From: CAYTBN01 sp964542165 | Lineage (GTDB): Bacteria; Myxococcota_A; UBA796; UBA9615; CAYRNR01 | Length of the DNA stretch: 64,000 nucleotides | NCBI GenBank assembly: GCA_964542165.1 | Contig: CAZITQ010000002.1 | Location: 1 to 64,000 of the forward strand | Direction: 5' to 3' | Shown here: positions 35,593 to 44,473 of the stretch, piece after piece | Numbering within the stretch: position 1 is the first letter of the stretch | Layout of the letters: each line of letters opens with the position of its first letter | Made by a program: the position numbers and the translations under genes | Notes under the pieces: generated by a model | Database searches by the model: none | What the model saw: only the letters and a program-made list of their open reading frames with translations | What the model was told of the DNA's origin: nothing

Positions 35593-36222
35593 ATGTCCAA
35601 GCTCGTCCCCAAGATCATCCTCGAGGGCACCCGGCTGACCTGGAAGACCGATATCGCCTTCGCCCTCAACGAGCACCCCCGGGTGGTGGGGCCACGCAAG
35701 TACCGCTACCACTCCCCGCTGGTGTCCGCCGAGTGGTGCGGATTCACCAACACCCCCTGGGGCCGGGGCCTGATCAACTTCCTCCCCGAGGAGGAAGAGC
35801 TGGCGATGGACACCTACGCGACCTGGGTCCACCTGTTCGAGAACCTGCGCTTCTACTCGTGGATCGTGGACCGCTTCCACCTGTCCACGAAGGCGGCCCA
35901 GCGCGAGCTCCACGGACGCGATCTCGACTTCGGGTGGCTGGAGGAGCGGTTGCTCCACCTGGGCTTCCGGCTGGTGCTCTGCACCCGCACGCCCGAGTCC
36001 TTCGCCGCCGCCCGCGAGCGACGACTGGAGGTCTCCGGAAACCCGGGGCAATACGACGACCTGGGCCTCTTCGTAGCCGAGCAGGAACGGATGCGAACGC
36101 TGGTTGCGGAGTCCCGCCTGCCCACCCTGGAGCTGGACGTGTCCGACGACGACGTGGGGGGCGCGGCGGACCGCATCGCCGGCTGGCTGGAGACCACGGG
36201 CGGGCTCTTCTACCCGGAGTGA
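35593..36222 (+). CDS. P-loop kinase-like protein with degenerate Walker A
   Basis: The protein is 209 aa from the ATG at 35593. The order of parts resembles thymidylate/deoxynucleoside kinases: LILEG-type strand plus loop (IILEGTRLTWKTD), YSWIVDRFHLSTKA (DRx-type substrate loop), RLVLCTRTPESFAAARERR (lid-like Arg-rich helix), and a closing TLELDVSDDD strand. The P-loop has Trp where the second Gly of GxxxxGK[ST] is expected. That may abolish nucleotide binding or mark a divergent family. It is cytoplasmic, 38 nt after the DUF4434 lipoprotein. The assignment is tentative. Confidence 0.5.
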   Translation: MSKLVPKIILEGTRLTWKTDIAFALNEHPRVVGPRKYRYHSPLVSAEWCGFTNTPWGRGLINFLPEEEELAMDTYATWVHLFENLRFYSWIVDRFHLSTKAAQRELHGRDLDFGWLEERLLHLGFRLVLCTRTPESFAAARERRLEVSGNPGQYDDLGLFVAEQERMRTLVAESRLPTLELDVSDDDVGGAADRIAGWLETTGGLFYPE

Positions 36223-36247
36223 TCCACGTACCCGGGTACCCTGGCCC

Positions 36248-36265
36248 CGGGTGCCTCGGCACCCG
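36248..36265. terminator. Hairpin between convergent genes
   Basis: Perfect 8-bp arms CGGGTGCC and GGCACCCG with a 2-nt loop lie between the convergent genes ending at 36222 and 36294. A second short palindrome (TACCCGGGTA) lies just before it. It is a likely bidirectional terminator; there is no strong T-tract. Confidence 0.5.
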
Positions 36266-36293
36266 ACCGTGTTGGGATGTCGGAATCGACTCT

Positions 36294-37322
36294 TCAGTCA
36301 CACAGCCGCAACACCGACACCCCGGTCTCGTCGGGGTGGATGTCGTGGTGTCCTCCGATCACGTACACGCAGTCGTCGAGGCTGACCATCGAGGAGTAGG
36401 CCCGCTCCGCGGGTAGCGCCGGGCCGTCGGTGTACGTGTCGCTGTCGATGTCGTACAGCACGACCTCGGTGGAGTAGCCCCAGTCGTAGTAGCCACCGGT
36501 CAGATAGATGGTGCGCCCGATGGCGGCACCGGCCAGTCCGTGGTTGGCCCGGGGGGTGGCGGTCAGGACCGTCCACTGGCCGGTTCCGGGGTCGAAGACC
36601 TGCGCCCCGTCCTCGGGGCCGTTGGCGATGCCGCCCGCGAGCTTGTACAGCCGTCCGTCCACCACGACCACGGCGCTGTAGAGCGCCCAGGAGGTGTCCG
36701 GCGGCAGGTCGGGGGCCGAGCGCCAGCTGTCGCTCCCCGGGTCATAGGCCTCCATGGTCACGTGGTAGCTCTCGCCCGAGACCCGGGGGCCGCCGATGGC
36801 GTAGATCTCGCCTCCGAGTTCGCGGGCGACCAGGTACCCCCGGGCGGTGGGCATCGGCGCCAGATCGCCCCACTCGTCGATCCCCGGGTCGTACACGCGG
36901 TTGCTGTCCAGCGAGTCGATGGCGGTGGGGCTGCCGCCTCCCATCAGGTACAGCTTCCCCCCCAGGGCCTCGGCCGCGTGGTAGTGGGCCGCCGCCGGCG
37001 CCTCCGCGACCGCCGCCCACCCGTCCCCCTCCACGTCGTACACGTAGTGGGCCGCGGCGTTGCTGGGGATCACGTGGATCTCCCCATCCACCACGGCCAC
37101 CGCCGGCCAGGCCCCACCCGACGGGAGGCTGGCCAGCTCCTCCCAGGGACCCGCGTAGGTCGTGTCGTCGTCACCGGGGGGCGGCCCACCGCTGTCGTCG
37201 TCATCCGCGGTGTCGTCGTCCGCCGTGTCGTCGTCCCCGGTCACATCGTCGTCCCCGTCTTCCGGACACCCCCCGATCGCCAGGACCAGGGCCAGAACTC
37301 CCCACCACGTCGTACGTCTCAT
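36294..37322 (-). CDS. Kelch-repeat lipoprotein with Asp-rich linker
   Basis: The product is 342 aa with lipobox IGGC and Pro +2, an Asp-rich linker (residues about 20-52), then about six kelch repeats forming a beta-propeller. Typical blades are KLYLMGGGSPTAIDSL...NRVYDPGIDEWGDLAPMP and EIYAIGGPR...MEAYDPGSDSWRSAPDLP. The GG pairs and the Y/W spacing are well kept. It is probably a surface-exposed binding protein; a galactose-oxidase-type active site is not visible. It starts with ATG at 37322. Confidence 0.88.
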   Translation of the reverse strand: MRRTTWWGVLALVLAIGGCPEDGDDDVTGDDDTADDDTADDDDSGGPPPGDDDTTYAGPWEELASLPSGGAWPAVAVVDGEIHVIPSNAAAHYVYDVEGDGWAAVAEAPAAAHYHAAEALGGKLYLMGGGSPTAIDSLDSNRVYDPGIDEWGDLAPMPTARGYLVARELGGEIYAIGGPRVSGESYHVTMEAYDPGSDSWRSAPDLPPDTSWALYSAVVVVDGRLYKLAGGIANGPEDGAQVFDPGTGQWTVLTATPRANHGLAGAAIGRTIYLTGGYYDWGYSTEVVLYDIDSDTYTDGPALPAERAYSSMVSLDDCVYVIGGHHDIHPDETGVSVLRLCD

Positions 37323-37425
37323 CGAGTTCCCCTCTGCGCTCCGTCCACCGGAAGTGTAGCGCGGTCAGCGGGACTCGTTCGCGCCCCTCGCGGGTTCCCG
37401 GGAGGACGCTCCGGCCCGCCGGACC

Positions 37426-37431
37426 TATACT
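37426..37431 (+). promoter_or_regulatory. -10-like element TATACT, near-leaderless start
   Basis: TATACT lies 12 nt before the GTG start at 37444. There is no ribosome-binding site between, so the transcript is probably leaderless or nearly so. The -35 region is not evident. Confidence 0.45.
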
Positions 37432-37443
37432 GAGGCGTCCAAC

Positions 37444-39195
37444 GTGCACCGTCTTCTCGCCGTCGCCGCGATCTCCCTCCTGCTCGCCCCCTCCGTGGGC
37501 TGCGTGGGCCAGCACCACCAGCTGCGCTACACCCCGGCGCTGCAGATCGCCAACGGGGACCCGGACGGCAGCGTCAGCCCCCTGCTGACACCCGGGGAAC
37601 CCGTGGACAGCGTGCTGGGGGTGGTGGACGTGCTGCTGGGACCCGGGGCCACGGACCTGCCAGTGGAGCCCTTCGTGGTCGACGAGGGCCGACTGGAGGA
37701 GCTGTTCCCGGTCCCGACAGCGGGCGACGACGTGCGCCTGGCCTACCGCTTCGTCCACTTCACCGACGTGCAGATCCGGGACCGGGGCAACGGGGTCGGG
37801 GCCAAGCTCGAGCGGCTGGTGGACCGCCACATCGTCTACACCCAGAACAACTTCTACCAGGACCACGCCGACCTGCTGTACTTCGCCCACATGGCCGGCG
37901 CCATGCGCCAGCTGCTGGACCGGGGAGACCACGCCTTCGTGGTCCACACCGGCGACGCCATGCACATGTCCAATCGCAGCGAGCTGGCGGCCTACAACCG
38001 GGTGCTGGAGCGGGTCCTGATGCGGGATCCGGTGGACGGCCTGGCTTGCGTGAGCTGCTGGGCCGATCACGGCTGGCTGACCCCGGCCTTCCGGGTGGGC
38101 GGGGAGGAGACGCCCTCCCACCGGTACTTCAACGTCGTCGGCAACCACGACGTGCTGCGCTGGGGCAACTGGACCCGGGGCGACGACCGGCTGGTCCGGG
38201 CCAACGAGGCCGACATTGCCAGCTCGGCCGAGCTGTCCGCCGCCCTGGTCGCCCTGGGCAGCGGCGGAGGGAATCTGGTCGATCCCGCCCTGCCGCTGCA
38301 GCCCGACGCGTCCGCCGGTGCACCCCCTCGGGGGTATTACGCCGTCGATCTACCGTTGACCGGCGCCGAGGGTCTGAACGTGCGGCTGATCGCGCTGAAC
38401 GTCTACGAGGCCAGCCCCCGGGGCAGGTTCGGCACCCGGGCGGACGAGGCAGCCGTGGGACACGGCCAGGCGGAGTGGCTGCGGGGCCTGCTCGAGGACA
38501 CCGAGGCCGATCCGACCATCGACCACGTGATCGTCCTGGGGCACGAGCGCCTGTGGTACGTGGCCGTCGAGGACGAGCGCGGAAGGGTCGGCCACCGGGG
38601 CCGCATCGGTCGGCTCCTGTCCGCCTACCCCAAGGTCGTGGCCTACCTCTCCGGCCACGCCCACAACGGGGCCTCCCCGATGAACTCCCACGTGGTCGCC
38701 CTGCGCTACCCCTTCGCCCACTACACCCTGCCGTCGATGATGGAGTTCCCCAAGGTCTTCTCGTCGATCCTCGTGGAGCGGCTGACCGACGGCCGCACCC
38801 GGATCACCGCCCACCCCGTGAACCTGGCTGACCTGGGGGGCGTGCCCGATCCCTTCGGTGAGGCAAACTCCAGCGTCGATCTACGAGCCCGAGTCCACAC
38901 GCGCCAGCAGGAGGCCTTCGAACGCTGGCTCCTGGCGCTGGACGCCATCTGCGGCGATGACGTGTCCTGCCGCGCCCACCAGCTGGCCAGCGAGTGCCTG
39001 GGGGCCGCCGTGATCGACCGCCCCGACCGCGTGATCCGCTGGAGGTCGGCGGGGGGCGGGTTCTTCGTGCCGATCGTGGTCCCGAGGGAGAACGGGATCG
39101 TCACCTCTCCCCACGAGCGTCGGGTACGATCGTCGCGATCCAACGGGGAGGAGGACGCCGATGGACAGACCGACCGAGAAACCGGTTCCCGATGA
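37444..39195 (+). CDS. Metallophosphoesterase lipoprotein
   Basis: The product is 583 aa with a GTG start and lipobox SVGC. Calcineurin-fold motifs are complete: FVHFTDVQIRD (DxQ variant of DxH), VVHTGDAMH (GDx), NVVGNHDVL (GNHD), IVLGHERLWY, and LSGHAHNG (GHxH). Long insertions separate the GNHD and GHE motifs. The substrate is unknown; acid-sphingomyelinase-like or nucleotidase relatives have similar layout. It is anchored outside the cytoplasmic membrane. Unlike the enzyme at 23849, all metal ligands are present. The 3' end overlaps the next gene by 35 nt. Confidence 0.9.
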   Translation: MHRLLAVAAISLLLAPSVGCVGQHHQLRYTPALQIANGDPDGSVSPLLTPGEPVDSVLGVVDVLLGPGATDLPVEPFVVDEGRLEELFPVPTAGDDVRLAYRFVHFTDVQIRDRGNGVGAKLERLVDRHIVYTQNNFYQDHADLLYFAHMAGAMRQLLDRGDHAFVVHTGDAMHMSNRSELAAYNRVLERVLMRDPVDGLACVSCWADHGWLTPAFRVGGEETPSHRYFNVVGNHDVLRWGNWTRGDDRLVRANEADIASSAELSAALVALGSGGGNLVDPALPLQPDASAGAPPRGYYAVDLPLTGAEGLNVRLIALNVYEASPRGRFGTRADEAAVGHGQAEWLRGLLEDTEADPTIDHVIVLGHERLWYVAVEDERGRVGHRGRIGRLLSAYPKVVAYLSGHAHNGASPMNSHVVALRYPFAHYTLPSMMEFPKVFSSILVERLTDGRTRITAHPVNLADLGGVPDPFGEANSSVDLRARVHTRQQEAFERWLLALDAICGDDVSCRAHQLASECLGAAVIDRPDRVIRWRSAGGGFFVPIVVPRENGIVTSPHERRVRSSRSNGEEDADGQTDRETGSR

Positions 39196-39673
39196 CCTGC
39201 TGGCGATCCTGAGACGGCTCAACGAGGTCGACCAGATCCTCGAGCAGGCCAAGGAGGAGCGGGTGTTCCTGCGGGAGCGGATCGTCGAGCTGATGGCCGC
39301 CAACCAGCAACGCGAGCGGCGCATGGACGTGGACGGCCAGCCGATGATGCTGCGGGTCCAGGTGCGGCGGAAAGTGCGCTACGACGAGGAGGTGCTCCGG
39401 GAACGGCTGGGGGACCGGTACCGGCAGATCCTGGCTCCGGACGCCCGCAAGGTGCGCAAGCACGCCGCCGAGCTGGGCCCCGCCCTCGACGAGCACCTGG
39501 AGCTGATTGGCTCGCCCACCCCCGAGCGGGTCCAGAGCGCCATCGAGGGCGGCCTGGTGAGCGCCGACGAGTTCCGAGGAGCCTTCAAGAAGGACACGAC
39601 CCGGGTCCTGAACGTGAGGAGGGCGCCACAGAAGGCGGGGGAGGTCTCGGCCGACGAGGACCGGCCTTTCTAG
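39161..39673 (+). CDS. Coiled-coil protein of unknown function
   Basis: The protein is 170 aa. The ATG at 39161 has a good ribosome-binding site (GGGGAGGAGG), and a TACGAT -10-like element (39125-39130) lies inside the 3' end of the preceding gene. The N-terminal 50 residues form a likely coiled coil (LLAILRRLNEVDQILEQAKE), and the rest is charged helical sequence (RKVRYDEEVLRERLGD). There is no signal peptide and no recognised family. It is followed by the Ser/Thr kinase gene 45 nt later. Confidence 0.65.
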   Translation: MDRPTEKPVPDDLLAILRRLNEVDQILEQAKEERVFLRERIVELMAANQQRERRMDVDGQPMMLRVQVRRKVRYDEEVLRERLGDRYRQILAPDARKVRKHAAELGPALDEHLELIGSPTPERVQSAIEGGLVSADEFRGAFKKDTTRVLNVRRAPQKAGEVSADEDRPF

Positions 39674-39718
39674 GAGCCCCTCGCCCGACCTGCTAGGCTC
39701 GGACCCCCGCCCGGCGCG

Positions 39719-40957
39719 GTGGGGAGGCGGACGACCACGGGAGGGGCGTTGCTGCAACCGGGACAGGTCATCGACGAGCGCTACGAGGTGGTCCGGTCCG
39801 TCGGCCGGGGAGCGATGGCCACGGTCTACGAGGTGCGGCACACCGGGCTCCGCAGCCGGCACGCCCTCAAGGTGCTGGATGCCGAACTCGCCGAGGACGC
39901 GAGCCTGCGAGACCGGTTCCTCGCCGAAGGGCAGATCCAGGCCCAGCTCCGTCACCCCAACATCGTCGAGGTCACCGACATCGTCACCGATCCGGTTCCC
40001 GGACTCGTCATGGAGTTGATGGATGGCGCGGCCCTGGACGAATTCCTGAGGAACCATGGGGCGCCCCGCGATGCCGCCGGGGTGCTGGCGCTGTTCCAGC
40101 CGATCCTCGCCGCCGTCGGCGCGGCCCACGCGGCTCGAATCGTCCACCGGGACCTGAAGCCGGAGAACATCCTGGTGGGCACCACCCCCGACGGGACGCG
40201 GCAGGTCAAGGTGACCGACTTCGGCATCGCCAAGGTGATGGAAGGTGCCGCCCTGTTCACCGGCAAGAAGAAAACCGAGGTCGGCGTCCGGCTGGGCACG
40301 GTGCTCTACATGAGCCCCGAGCAGATCCGGGGCTCGGCGGACCTGGGCCCCCGCTCCGACATCTTCTCCCTGGGCGCCGTCCTCTACGAGATCGCCACCG
40401 GGCGGATGGCCTTCGAGGCGCCCAGCGAGTACGACTCGATGAGCCGGATCGTCGCCGGGATCTACGAGGCGCCGGAGCGGGTCGTCGCGAACCTCCACCC
40501 GGGCCTCGCCGCCTGCATCCGCAGGGCCCTAGATCCGGACCCGGCCAGGCGGTACCCGACCTGCACGGCGTTTCGGGAAGCCCTCGCCCAGGTGCAGTGG
40601 GGAAACTCACAGGGCCCACCTCCCCCGTCCAGGCACGCGCGGCTCGAATACCCGGCCCCGGCCCCTCCACCGCCCGCCCCCGGACCCGCGTCTCCCCCTC
40701 AACACCCCGAGGGCGGCCCGACCGGCCTTGCCATCGCATCGCTGATCCTCGGCGTCCTGGGCCTGCTCGCGTGGTGCATCCCCCTCTTCGGCTTCCCGGT
40801 CACCCTCACCGGACTCGTGCTCGGCGCGCTGGCGATGCGCACGCCAGGACAGACCCTGGCCATCGTGGGGGTCGCGCTCAGCTTTCTGGGGCTGCTCGCC
40901 TCCCTCATCAACTGCATCGTCGGCATCGCAGTGAACGTCTTGCCCGCTCTGGCGTGA
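39719..40957 (+). CDS. Ser/Thr protein kinase with C-terminal DUF4190-like membrane domain
   Basis: The protein is 412 aa with a GTG start. Kinase motifs are GRGAMATVYEV (glycine loop), HALKVLD (Lys), IVHRDLKPENI, VTDFGIAKV and LYMSPEQIRG (APE as SPE). A Pro-rich linker (about 295-330) leads to two transmembrane helices (GLAIASLILGVLGLLAW and TLAIVGVALSFLGLLASLI) of the DUF4190 type. The kinase is therefore membrane-tethered at its C-terminus, an inversion of the usual PknB order. No extracytoplasmic sensor is present. A TAGGCT -10-like element lies 19 nt upstream of the GTG. Confidence 0.92.
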   Translation: MGRRTTTGGALLQPGQVIDERYEVVRSVGRGAMATVYEVRHTGLRSRHALKVLDAELAEDASLRDRFLAEGQIQAQLRHPNIVEVTDIVTDPVPGLVMELMDGAALDEFLRNHGAPRDAAGVLALFQPILAAVGAAHAARIVHRDLKPENILVGTTPDGTRQVKVTDFGIAKVMEGAALFTGKKKTEVGVRLGTVLYMSPEQIRGSADLGPRSDIFSLGAVLYEIATGRMAFEAPSEYDSMSRIVAGIYEAPERVVANLHPGLAACIRRALDPDPARRYPTCTAFREALAQVQWGNSQGPPPPSRHARLEYPAPAPPPPAPGPASPPQHPEGGPTGLAIASLILGVLGLLAWCIPLFGFPVTLTGLVLGALAMRTPGQTLAIVGVALSFLGLLASLINCIVGIAVNVLPALA

Positions 40958-40979
40958 GCGGGGAGAGGAGCCGAGGAAC

Positions 40980-41310
40980 TTGGATGGCGACGGGGCGACC
41001 GGGACGAGCCGACGGCTGACGATCGGCCCGCTCTCCTTCTTCGCGCTGCTGACCTGCCTCCCTCGGGGAGCCGGAGCGGCTCCCTCCGGCGCCGAGATCG
41101 TGGTGGTCGTGGACAACAGCGGTTCGATGGACCGGGCCGATCCGGGCCTGCCGCAACCGCGGCCTGGTCCTCGAGGGCGGGAGCGTCGAACGCCGAAACC
41201 GCAAGACCCGCCGGTGGGAGCCCCCCGACGACCTGGCCACAGGCCACGTCCCCGATTCCGGCGTCATCCACCGGTCGGGTTCGCTCTACTTCCGATTCGA
41301 GGGGGTCTGA
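40980..41310 (+). pseudogene. Remnant of a secreted VWA-domain protein
   Basis: A TTG start with a good ribosome-binding site (GGAGAGGAG) begins a signal peptide (LTIGPLSFFALLTCLPRGAGA) and a von Willebrand A strand with the MIDAS motif VVVVDNSGSMDRADPG. After about 58 residues the frame degenerates. From 41149 a different frame reads a protein-like tail ending NRKTRRWEPPDDL...SGSLYFRFEGV and stops at 41308-41310. The simplest reading is a large internal deletion plus frameshift in a VWA protein gene, leaving the two ends. Confidence 0.6.
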
Positions 41311-41359
41311 GGGACATGGGTTCGTCCGCGAAGGAGTTGAACGCACCCATGGAAGCGGC

Positions 41360-42040
41360 ATGACCGTTCGCCGTGGTATTACCACCCGCCCACACCGCGT
41401 GCTCGAGACCGGAGGCGATTTCGTCGAAGCCCTGGCCTGGTCGGGAGACAGCCGAATTCTGGCCGTTGCCGCAGGCCAGCGGTTCTACGAAGGACCGACA
41501 CACCGTCGGGTGTCCTTGAGTCTATGGGAGTCCGAGAGCGAGGAGGAGATCGACCGCACCGCAGTACGGGGGGCGATTCACTCCCTCGACTGGTCCCCCG
41601 CCGACCCTTGGCTAGCCGTCGCGACGAGAGTCTGGGGCGTCCGGGTCCTGGACTCCCGAGATGCATTGAATCTCGAAACCGCCGGAGGGCTGGAGGGCGA
41701 CGGTGGGAATACCCAGCCGATCTGGTCCCTGCGCTGGTCGCCCTGCGGAAGGTGGCTGACCGCCGCGGGCCACCCCGTGCTGGATGTCTACCGTGTCGAG
41801 AGATCCGCAGGAGCCCTCTCCGTCGATTCCGTTCAGCACCTCTGGCGGGATGTGTTCGGATCGGAGAAGTTGGGACGACATCCCGTCCTCTCGTGGTCAC
41901 CGGACGGGCAGAGATTCGCCAGCTCTGCTGGGGAGGGGCCCGTCTGGATAGTCGGCGAGGACGGAGGGTCGTGGCGTCCGTTCCGCGACATCGATGCTCC
42001 CGGCCGGCTGCGGGGACTGTTGGTCGGCTCCCACGGTGAA
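41360..42040 (+). pseudogene. Truncated WD40-repeat protein
   Basis: From the ATG at 41360, four WD40-like blades are readable (VEALAWSGDSRILAVAAG, IHSLDWSPADPWLAVAT, WSLRWSPCGRWLTAAG, PVLSWSPDGQRFASSAG). Protein-like sequence fades after about residue 225, and the frame then runs antisense into the gene ending at 42148. Third-position GC is visibly lower than in neighbours. It is probably the 5' part of a horizontally acquired or decaying gene whose 3' end was lost. The end coordinate is approximate. Confidence 0.55.
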
Positions 42041-42147
42041 TCCGCACCCTGGTCTCGGTTCTGCGAGCGTTGGAGACCGCCCCCTTCGAGCGGCCATCCG
42101 AACTCTCTGGTTCCCTCGGCAGGCTTCTGTCCTGAGGTCTCGGTCGT

Positions 42148-43143
42148 TCACCGATCTGCACACTCGACCAGCGGATCCGGAGACAGGTCGCCGTCCGACG
42201 TGAACGAGGCGCAGGCGGCCTCCCAGAGGGCGGGGTCGTTGGACTCGCCGGAGAGGACGACGGCCTGGCCATCGAGGGCGAAGGTGGCGCCCTCGACGCT
42301 CTCGCCGGCCTGGACCGCGAGGCGCAGGGGATCGCCGGGGAAGGCGGAGCGCAGTCCGGAATCGCCCAGGTCGTAGATCAGCAGGTCCCGGTCGGTGGCG
42401 AGGACGGCGCGTCGGCCCCGGGGGGAGACGTCGCCGGCGGTGACCCGGTGGCTCTCGGTGTCCAGGTCGTCCAGGTCGTCGCTGGCGAGCAGGTCCAGGA
42501 CGGCTGGGGAGCTTTCCGGCGCTGCTGTCGGCGGCGCGGCGGGAAAGGCAAAGAAGTGGGTGGTCTCGCCGTCGGCGTCCACGGCCTTGGTGACCACGAC
42601 GACGTCGCCGGAGACCGGATCCACCAGCACGGCCTCCGCGTCGTGGGCCCGGTCCGGGTAGGCGAACCACAGCTCCTCGACCGAGGTGGCCACGCCGTCC
42701 ACGCTGCCCGCCTCGGGCAGGTCCGGCTCGGGGAAGCGCAGCACGAGGCCCGCGTCGCGTTGAAGCTCGTTGTCCCCGGTGTCGGCCACGTACAGGCAGG
42801 AGCAGGCGTCGCTCGCCGCACCACATGGCCCCACCGCCAGGTCCTCCCAGTCCCCCATCTTGGTCCCCGCCAGGGCGAAGGAGCCCCGGGGCGCACCGCT
42901 CCGGTCCACCGCATAGACCACGGCCGCGTGCCCCTGGTCGTTGATCGCCCACAACACGTCCGCGTAGCGGTGTGACGCCGCCAGCCCGGACAGCTCGGTG
43001 AGATCCTCCCCCCCGAGCGACGCCTCCAGCCGGGCCCCGATCCACGACCCACAGGACCCGTCGTCGGCCGCCGGTGGATCGGTCGGAGGGCAACCCGCGA
43101 CGAGCAGCAAACAGACCAGCGGCCAGGGGGGGGTGCGTTCCAC
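42148..43143 (-). CDS. Beta-propeller-like lipoprotein
   Basis: The product is 331 aa from a GTG at 43143, only 6 nt after a TACGAT -10-like element, so translation is probably leaderless. The lipobox is VAGC with Pro +2. The sequence has repeated strands of propeller type (LTELSGLAASHRYADVLWAI, CLYVADTGDNELQRD, VLVDPVSGDVVVVTKAV). SGLA and the DWEDLAVGP and VADTGDNE segments resemble the phytase-like / SdiA-regulated propeller families. The ligand is not known. Confidence 0.78.
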   Translation of the reverse strand: MERTPPWPLVCLLLVAGCPPTDPPAADDGSCGSWIGARLEASLGGEDLTELSGLAASHRYADVLWAINDQGHAAVVYAVDRSGAPRGSFALAGTKMGDWEDLAVGPCGAASDACSCLYVADTGDNELQRDAGLVLRFPEPDLPEAGSVDGVATSVEELWFAYPDRAHDAEAVLVDPVSGDVVVVTKAVDADGETTHFFAFPAAPPTAAPESSPAVLDLLASDDLDDLDTESHRVTAGDVSPRGRRAVLATDRDLLIYDLGDSGLRSAFPGDPLRLAVQAGESVEGATFALDGQAVVLSGESNDPALWEAACASFTSDGDLSPDPLVECADR

Positions 43144-43149
43144 GCGGCG

Positions 43150-43155
43150 ATCGTA
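43150..43155 (-). promoter_or_regulatory. -10-like TACGAT for the minus-strand lipoprotein
   Basis: TACGAT on the minus strand is 6 nt before the GTG at 43143. It is paired with the divergent TAGGGT element at 43189. The spacing implies a leaderless mRNA. Confidence 0.45.
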
Positions 43156-43188
43156 CCCCAACCGGATCCCCGCGGCCGGCGGTTGCGG

Positions 43189-43194
43189 TAGGGT
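43189..43194 (+). promoter_or_regulatory. -10-like TAGGGT for the plus-strand lipoprotein
   Basis: TAGGGT is 6 nt before the ATG at 43201, the same spacing as the divergent element on the other strand. No ribosome-binding site is present. Confidence 0.4.
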
Positions 43195-43200
43195 GGGCCC

Positions 43201-44364
43201 ATGCCACGCCGATCGCCCCTGCTGAGATGCGCGCTCCTGTCGGCATCGCTGGTGCTCCTCACCGCGCCGGGCTGCCGGCGGTCCACCGATCCCGCCCCTT
43301 CCCCCGACGTCCAGCACCGGGACGAAGGGGTAGGCCGGGTCGCTCGCGATTCGATCGAGAAACGCCGGGTGGTTCCCCACGATCGGGAGGAGGGTGTGGG
43401 CGTCTGCGGACAGATCCTGGCCGCTCCCTACCGATCCCTGCCCCGGAAGGCCGGGGGAAACCAGTTCGATCCGTCGGGGATCGCCTGGGTCGCGGGGACG
43501 GTCTGGCTGGCCAACGACCGGGAGTGCCGCGAGAGCGTCCCCGAGGCGGGTGGCGGGCTGTACACCCTCGATCTGCAGAGCGGCGAGGTGACCGCGGTGC
43601 CGGTGCCGGGCTACGACGACGAGTCCCGCAAGTTCGAGGCCCTGGCCTGGGACGGCGCCGAGCTCCACGCCATCGGCAACGTGGGCGGCCGCAAGAAGAA
43701 CACCTTCCTGCTGAGCGTGCCCCTGGATCCCTCGACCGGCCAGATCGCTGGCGAGGCCCGCTGGCACGACCTGGCCGCCGGGCTGGGCGCGGTCACCGGG
43801 ACCGGCCGCAAGCCCTGGGACCACGGCATCAAGATCGAGGGGCTGGCAGCCCTCGGCCGGGGCGAACTGCTCGTCGGGTTGCGCACCCTGGGCGGCGGCA
43901 AGGCGGTCCGCGCCTACCGGACCGCGCTTTCACCCGCCGGTGATCCACCCGCACCGCTGGAGTTCACGCCGGTCGGGGCGCTGAGCACCGTGGACCTGGG
44001 GATCGCCACCGGGGGCCCGGAGCGCAGCTGGCAGATGGCCCGTGAGCTGTCCGGCCTCTCGGATCCCGCGGGCGCCCCCCCCCGGGTCCTGGGCGTGGCG
44101 TCGGCCGAGTTCGAGGAGGGGGACGACTGGGCGTTCCTCTCCAACGCCCTGTTCGTCTTCGATCCCCAAGGGGGGACGGCCCGCCGCCTGTGCACCTTCG
44201 ACGACGGGTACAAGGTGGAGTCGATCCAGTTCGTGGCCGACGTTGAACACTCCGCTGCCGCGGCCACCGCGGGCACCCTGCTGGTGCTCTACGACAACGA
44301 CAGCGAGGCACCCGGCGGGTACCGGGTGGTCCCTGACGTGGTCCTTCCCGTCGCTTCGGATTGA
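43201..44364 (+). CDS. DUF3616-like lipoprotein
   Basis: The product is 387 aa with lipobox APGC (Arg at +2). From about residue 80 it reads as a propeller-like domain with FDPSGIAWVAGTVWLANDRE, FEALAWDGAELHAIGNVGGR, KIEGLAALGRGELLVGLRT and VESIQFVADVEHS, similar to DUF3616 proteins. It is divergent from another propeller lipoprotein over a 57-nt intergenic region, so the two may be co-regulated. The function is unknown. Confidence 0.75.
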   Translation: MPRRSPLLRCALLSASLVLLTAPGCRRSTDPAPSPDVQHRDEGVGRVARDSIEKRRVVPHDREEGVGVCGQILAAPYRSLPRKAGGNQFDPSGIAWVAGTVWLANDRECRESVPEAGGGLYTLDLQSGEVTAVPVPGYDDESRKFEALAWDGAELHAIGNVGGRKKNTFLLSVPLDPSTGQIAGEARWHDLAAGLGAVTGTGRKPWDHGIKIEGLAALGRGELLVGLRTLGGGKAVRAYRTALSPAGDPPAPLEFTPVGALSTVDLGIATGGPERSWQMARELSGLSDPAGAPPRVLGVASAEFEEGDDWAFLSNALFVFDPQGGTARRLCTFDDGYKVESIQFVADVEHSAAAATAGTLLVLYDNDSEAPGGYRVVPDVVLPVASD

Positions 44365-44473
44365 CGCCCCTGGAGCCGGACAATCGCGTCCCCCGCGGAC
44401 GTGCGCGCTCGAAATGTGCGAAAATCCGGAGGTTCTAGGCGCGGAAGCGGTGCTCTCCACGGAAGGAGTGCGG

